The notes beneath the pieces were generated by a model, which saw only the letters and a list, made by a program, of their open reading frames with translations, had not been told where the DNA came from and did no database searches. A DNA stretch of 64,000 nucleotides from Populus alba. Lineage: Eukaryota; Streptophyta; Magnoliopsida; Malpighiales; Salicaceae. The stretch is taken from the NCBI RefSeq assembly GCF_005239225.2, contig NC_133293.1, positions 9,144,333 through 9,208,332 on the forward strand, read 5' to 3'. This document shows positions 58,424-64,000 of this stretch, in pieces; within the stretch, counting starts at the first letter, position 1, and every line of letters begins with the position of its first letter. Made by a program: the position numbers and the translations under genes.

Positions 58424-59673
58424 TTCTTAATTTGAGCACTGGATCTCTTATGGATTTTTAAATTATATGCTGAGATTTTACAAATTATAGTAGATAAAGG
58501 ACATGCTTGCCTGCTCTGCCAGTGGCTTATCTTTTAAAATTTTAAGACAGCCAACATGCTTGAACTAGAATTATTACAAGATGGGAGGCGCTGGGCCCAC
58601 CACACCAGCGTTGAATATCTTGGCCAACCTCCAATGAAAATTTAATTCGGACAAAGCTCCGGTAGCTGCTTCTTTTTTTTTTAACATCAACCATGATAAC
58701 TCATAAATCACGGTAATTATTGGACAATTATTTTTAATAAAACCAAATTGTTTTTTATTTAAAAAAAAAATCGTAGGAATAACCATATTAATTTTAAACT
58801 GGATTTGACTAAATTAATATGATATCAATAAAATCGGGTCAACTGACTTTTAAGTTCCTAGTCACCGATTTTTTAAACTGGATTTAACAAGTCAATGCCA
58901 ATTCAGGACATTATAGAATTGTTTGAAAATATTATAAAGTTCATTTTTTAAAATATTTTATTTTAAAATAATATTTTTTTATTTTTTATATGAACATATC
59001 AAAACAATTATTTAAAAAAAAAATTAAAATAATATTTTTTTTATTATTTTTTATATATTACCATGTCAAAAATATCTAAAAATAATTTAAAACTAAACGA
59101 TAAAAAATTTTAAAAGGACAGTTATGTGACAATAACAATCAGATTTTAAAATAAAAGAATTTTTTATTAAATCACAATAATAAAATATTTTAGCTTACTA
59201 AAACTGGCCTCAGCGGCAAAAATGACATAATGATCTGCAAGTTTCATTTTAAATGAAAACATTGAACAAAAACATTTTAGCTGCCATCACAAATGTCCTG
59301 GTCATTTACAAAACAACATGAATGGTTAGTTGGCTGAGGCCAGATTTTACCCTAGCTTTTGCTTACCATTCAAGCTTAAGTGGATGCGCAAAAAAAAATA
59401 CCAAGTGAAACCAGCTTCACCTTCAAAGTGGTTAACATCATCAACCACGAAGGAAAAGAGCAATGTATCAAAAATAAATTTAAATTTTGACCATTAATGA
59501 CATAGCGGGTCACGTAATCACAACTGAAAAATGTTTTCCTTTTCTTCTTCTTTCAAGTCCCTGGTCTCTAAGTGAGGAAAGCTTCATACAAGCATACAAA
59601 ACTAGATCTTCGACAAAAACAGAAATCAAGCCACCGAGAAAAAAGAAACCTTCAGATCATCAAAAGGTTAGTT
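58424..59673. other. Spacer between dioxygenase C and the lesion-inducer gene
   Basis: Promoter of copy C, then AT-rich DNA with a MITE-like copy around 58915-59110 and the 3' flank of the next gene. No further gene seen. Confidence 0.5.
58915..59110. repeat. MITE-like dispersed repeat copy
   Basis: AT-rich copy with two overlapping cores (TATGAACATATCAAAACAATT and TACCATGTCAAAAATATC types). Ends unclear. Confidence 0.4.
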
Positions 59674-61383
59674 TTATGTTGTTTTTGATTTGGGAGACTT
59701 TTTCTTCAGTTGCCTCCTTGGGATTGAGTTCTTCATGCCAATAAAAAAGAGCAATGCCCCAAAGAGTGCCAAGTTCTGAAAAAGTAACAGAGCATAGAAT
59801 CGCATTAATGGCTTATCGGAGACATGGAGCAAAGGTTAAATAGAACACCAGAAAACAGAAGAGGAGAAGGAAAATTCTAGTAAGTAAAGAAAAGAAAGAG
59901 AGAACTCCAAAGTCATGATATAATTCAGAACTGCTAACCTGTGCGAACTTCGCAAAGAGCAGATTAAATTCCTTAGTGTCAGCATCGTAGTTGTAAAAAT
60001 CATACAATATTGGGGTAATGATGATCTGGTGCAAAAGCTGCGCAAGAAAAACATAACATTTTATGTAATTCTTTGGTCAAATCGCCAGTTTAATGCAAGA
60101 TGAAATAGACCAGATGACGAACCAGAAGATAAGCTCCAACAGAACTGCCAAAGATGAAAAGAAGGCTTCCGAAAGCTTTCACAGATATAGCTGCAGCAAC
60201 TGCATGCTTCATCTGTAGAAAACAACTCCAAGAGTTATGGCATTGAAGCAAACCTACTAAGGAAACAAAACAAGCAGAATCAATGTAAAGTAATACACAC
60301 TTCAAAATGCGGCACTTGAAACCCAGTTTGAGATGACACATGTTTTGAGAAAACATGGAATTTAGGCTCCAAAAGATGAGCTGCCGGCCCACCATTGGTA
60401 CCAAATTCATTGAACCTACAATCATGAATAAGAGATAACGATTCCTTATGAAGAACTTACAGTTTAGTTGATAAAAAATCATTTAAGCAGTGGCGAAAAT
60501 TATGAAAGGAATCACAAACAGCAGAACAACCAAAAAAATTCATTGAAATAATCAAAAACCATGTTGTCGGAAATTCAAACAACACAAAACCAGCACAATT
60601 GATACATGACGTCAACATAATCACAAAGTTATTGCAGGATTGGAATAGATATCCATCTCAGTAGAAGTACATCAGCAAAATGCAAAGTAGACGAATGTGC
60701 AAAACAAGTCACCATGGAACAAACATGTAGCCCAGCACCGATACTCCCAAAAGAGAACATTAAACTTTAATGTTGGCAATATGGTCAGAAAATCTCATTT
60801 TAACGCAGTTAAAAATGGGTGTTGCATGGAGACACTTGACTTTACTGTAGTGGCGTGGCCACATCTAGAACGCATCAAAATCAACAGAATTCCATAATAT
60901 TTATAACACACCACTAATCAACAATTAACAAAATCATGACAATCACAACATACTCTAAAGATGCACAAAGTATTCATTAAATACAACAAATTAAACAATC
61001 TAACCAAGATCTACTTTTATTAATTAATTGTCATGCCAAATAAAACAAAACAGTTAATAGTAAAAGAATAAACTAATTAATTCAGGTTCAACCTCAACAT
61101 TTATAAACCGAAATTCAAAACTGATGATAAAAAATAAAGAGAAATAAAATATACTATCAGATCTATCTAAGGCTTTGCTTTAAAAACAGAGCATCAGAAC
61201 CTACAGTAAGGTATGTGGATAAGAAAAACCCTAACTTTAACATCACTACACAAGGCAGTACTTTTAAGGAGAAAAGGAAGAGCGGATCTGGTGGAGGGGA
61301 GAGGAAGAAGCTTACTCTTGCCAAGCAGAGAGAATGAAAACAGAGGCAAAGAGAACTCTCCCGACGAAAGAAACGAAAGCCAT
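59674..61383 (-). CDS. HR-like lesion-inducing membrane protein (HR_lesion family)
   Basis: Small multi-pass membrane protein of the family named after a tobacco clone whose expression triggers hypersensitive-like lesions; its biochemical role is unknown. Exons: 61383-61316, 60415-60301, 60212-60123, 60037-59939, 59775-59674, total 157 residues, the usual family length. The sequence begins MAFVSFVGRVLFASVFILSA (first membrane segment or signal anchor), then FNEFGTNGGPAA, the second hydrophobic stretch with SLLFIFGSSVGAYLL, the conserved ITPILYDFYNYD and a third hydrophobic segment LALFGALLFFIGM. It ends in a basic tail (RRQLKKKSPKSK), suggesting a cytosolic or ER-retention-like end. The first intron is 900 bp and lies after codon 22. 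Introns are GT-AG; the third donor GTTCGT is unusual. All phases agree. Confidence 0.92.
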
Positions 61384-62324
61384 TACTGTACGGACGGAGA
61401 CAGGCTGCTTCTCAACTGATGTCCTAAACCAAAACTAATCTTTAAGGGGGGGTGTGGGGTTTGTGGGGGTCGACAAAGAGAGGGAGGGGGGAGATTTAAA
61501 AGGAGCGAAACAAGGGACGGCACTTTAAACAGAGACAGCCTTTGTTAAAGGACTGAGATTTTTTAACTTCGGCGCCTAAAAGCTATGCTACTTGTATGCT
61601 CACTTGTGAGAGTATGGAAAGGTAGACTACTCGCTATATTTGCTGTGCTGGCTTTTTATTTCAAACTTTACACGTATAGTGACCAATCAGGTTTGTTTAA
61701 GAAACGACGTGTTTCTTCATGATCGCGAGTTTATAATTAATGCCTGCTTGGCATTAATGCTGATTTTCATCAAAATTTAAATAATTGTTTTTGTAAATTT
61801 ATTTTTTTATTTTTTAATAATTAGATATACTAATATTTAAAATAAATTTTAAACATAAAAAATAATATTTTAATATATTCTTAAATAAAAAATACACTTT
61901 AAAATAAATTTTATACCACATTTTCTCTTGTTTTTGCAGAATATTAGCCTAGTATTGAGAAATGAATTTATATATTATTATTTATCTATCTCTCTTTTTT
62001 TTTTTAAGAGACGTTGAATAATTTGACAATTCCATTAAAACATTATATGATTTTTCTATGATGCTTCTATTTTATCAAATCTCTTAGAAGGTGTATAAAA
62101 ACTGGGATTTCTCTTCTTTTAGGTCAAAATTCAAATGATTTTTTCGTATAGATTTTATTGTGCATTCATATTGCTGATTAACTGATGTCAATTTCTAATA
62201 ACCAGCTCTGAATTCAATCCAACCGTTAAAATCATTGTCAATTTCTAATCTCGAATTAAGAAACTACGGTAATTTTATGGGAGAGAGAGAGAGACAATTT
62301 TCCCATCGAAGTGTTTGGTAGTGT

Positions 62325-62515
62325 TTGGGACTGTGTTTTGTAAAATTTTAAATTTTTATTTTTTTTGTTAAAATTGAGTGCAGTTTGTACTTTTTGGATC
62401 GTTTTGATGTGTTGATGTCAAAAATAATTTTTAAAAAATAAAAAAACATTATTGACATGTATTTTGACATAAAAGGCTATTTGAAAAGCAACCGTTACCA
62501 CACTGTCAAATATGC
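62325..62515 (-). repeat. MITE-like element, reverse orientation to 27795-27985
   Basis: The right end, AGCAACCGTTACCACACTGT CAAA, is the reverse complement of the left end of the copy at 27795. The core contains GATCGTTTTGATGTGTTGATGTC. About 190 bp. Confidence 0.6.
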
Positions 62516-62834
62516 TCTTTGTTTCCAGCTTTTTTTAATTATTTTTGTAATTAATATAAATGTCCCATCTGTTTATTTCATTTTAAAATTAATAATCGTA
62601 TATATTTATTGTAAAATTTATAAAATTTAAATTGATAATTTTTTAATTAAGTTTTATTATAGCTAGTGTTTGTTATTTTTTATTATTATTATTATTATCA
62701 TGATAAGCGGCAGAAAACTAGACTAGTGGTGTGCTAAATTACCATTGGCTTTTGGCATCGTGAACTTCAGAACCTGAGTTCACACCAGGAACGTGTCAGG
62801 AATTGTTGCCACGCCACGATCAATGAAAAAATAA

Positions 62835-63115
62835 AACACTGTTTACTCGAAAAAAATTATTAAAAAATATTTGGAAATGCAATTTCAATCGTCTAAAAAG
62901 CGTTTTTTAAAAATAATTTTTATTTTAAAAATTAATTAAAATAATTTAAAAAAAGCGTTTTTTTAAAATAATTTTTATTTAAAAATATATTAAAATAATA
63001 TTTTTTTTATTTTTAAAAAATTATTTTTAATATTAATAAATCATCTAAAAATATTAAAAATATATTAAGTTAAAATTAAATATTTTAAAATATAAAAATA
63101 AACAGAGTTTAAATA
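62835..63115. repeat. MITE-like dispersed repeat, two merged copies
   Basis: The core AAGCGTTTTTTAAAAATAAT occurs twice (about 62896 and 62952), followed by the AT-rich family core. Probably a partial duplication of one element. Confidence 0.4.
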
Positions 63116-64000
63116 GCACGAAAAAAAAAGACAATTCTAAATCAAAGCACTTGCAAAGAAAGTTTTATAGAATTCATAAAAGGGGAAAAAACATAAAGCT
63201 GTGAATGAGTCAGGCAGCCATTGCCATGTTCCCAATCCCATCGATCGGATCCCATTATTATTCAATTAAGGCTGCCTCGTCTACGAAGCTGAACTTCATT
63301 AAAAAAAATGAGGAAAATGGCAGGTAAGGTGCCAAACCTCTTAAAGAAAAGTAATGGCGCACATGGATATAACAACTCACCTGCATCTACATGACAGAAG
63401 ATTAAAGAATTCCAAAATTATTTGATTTATCTAAAAATGATAATCGCACCATATTTAAAAAAAAAAATAGAGACATTTATATATATAATAGATCCGTGAT
63501 TAGATTTTTGAATAAAAGTGATACCTAGAATTGCCTGCTCCTTGTGCATCAAATTCAATGCAGGCCTCCCAAACGAAAACAACAGCGCGGTTGCATTACA
63601 GAGCCGATGCAATTTTAAATGTCGTTTTACATGTAACAAAAATATATATATATCATCAAATTATATCAACAAATATGAACCGTTTATTGTAAAAGTTCAA
63701 TGATGGGTAACATGTTCAGATTCTCAACACATAACAAAAACAATTGAAATGCAAATTCATTCTAGCCACGTTTATATTTTTTTATTTATCATTATAGTGT
63801 AATGAATTCTTTAGTTTTTCCTAAAAAAAATACTTATCTTTGAATTAGAGTTATTTTGTCTTTTTGCATGGTAAATTAGTACTATAATGCCCTCTAAACC
63901 AAAAAAAACTTACATTGTCGGGTAGGGGTGTTTTTGCCTTTTACTTTTTGTACAGTTGAATTATGCTTGTACCCGTGGGACAAAAAAAATATAACAAATG

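Larger units (their letters stand above)
61384..64000. other. Promoter of the lesion-inducer gene, then repeat-rich DNA
   Basis: 61440-61560 is G- and purine-rich promoter sequence. Beyond it the DNA is AT-rich, with a (GA)n tract at 62281-62294 and several MITE-like copies. No gene recognised up to the end of the window; the segment 63180-63620 has balanced composition but no supported frame. Confidence 0.5.

Noticed and set aside
59813..60054. Separate small frames in the lesion-inducer gene
   Set aside because: They are exon 4 of that gene extended into introns, or its other reading frames.

Overview
The window is nuclear DNA of a woody eudicot, most like Populus. It is AT-rich and repeat-rich. 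Its genes have plant GT-AG introns, and it carries plant-only families (Aux/IAA, HR-like lesion inducer, tandem E8/ACC-oxidase-homolog dioxygenases) together with repeat families I associate with poplar. The species assignment is inference. Bases 35983-36482 are an assembly gap of N.

Layout. 1-6.4 kb: a 5'-truncated MRS2-type magnesium transporter remnant, then a full-length SEC23 gene (COPII coat), both on the minus strand. 6.4-10.8 kb: AT-rich intergenic DNA with degenerate tandem repeats. 10.8-12.9 kb: a minus-strand Aux/IAA gene of the IAA7/14/16/17 type, whose exon 2 carries an in-frame tandem duplication of the degron. 13-34 kb: about 21 kb without a recognisable gene, holding microsatellites, MITE-like elements and degenerate tandem repeats. 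34.7-35.6 kb: a plus-strand Aux/IAA gene of the IAA1-4 type, so the two Aux/IAA genes face each other head to head across the repeats. 36.5-44.7 kb: a minus-strand LTR retrotransposon with long (2.9 kb) LTRs and a gag gene but no pol. It carries a 1.35 kb array of about 37 small hairpins between gag and the 3' LTR, and it sits inside a decayed hAT transposase gene that continues to 45.96 kb. 50.0-58.4 kb: three tandem minus-strand 2-oxoglutarate/Fe(II) dioxygenase genes with identical exon structure and a shared GC-AG intron. 59.7-61.4 kb: an HR-like lesion-inducing membrane protein gene. 61.4-64 kb: repeat-rich intergenic DNA.

How the genes relate. The two Aux/IAA repressors belong to the two clades that lie side by side at several Arabidopsis loci. 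The nearby lesion-inducer gene and dioxygenase array also recall the Arabidopsis chromosome 1 neighbourhood of IAA3/IAA17. The block therefore looks like an ancient syntenic segment expanded by transposons. Otherwise the genes act independently: auxin signalling, ER-to-Golgi transport, specialised oxidation and a stress-related membrane protein.

Main points to follow: the double-degron Aux/IAA, in which the duplicated splice acceptor has been disabled so that both degrons stay in the mRNA; the gag-only retroelement with an array of stem-conserving hairpins; and clustered one-base indels next to homopolymers in SEC23, in the MRS2 remnant and between the two LTRs, which point to consensus errors in part of this assembly.
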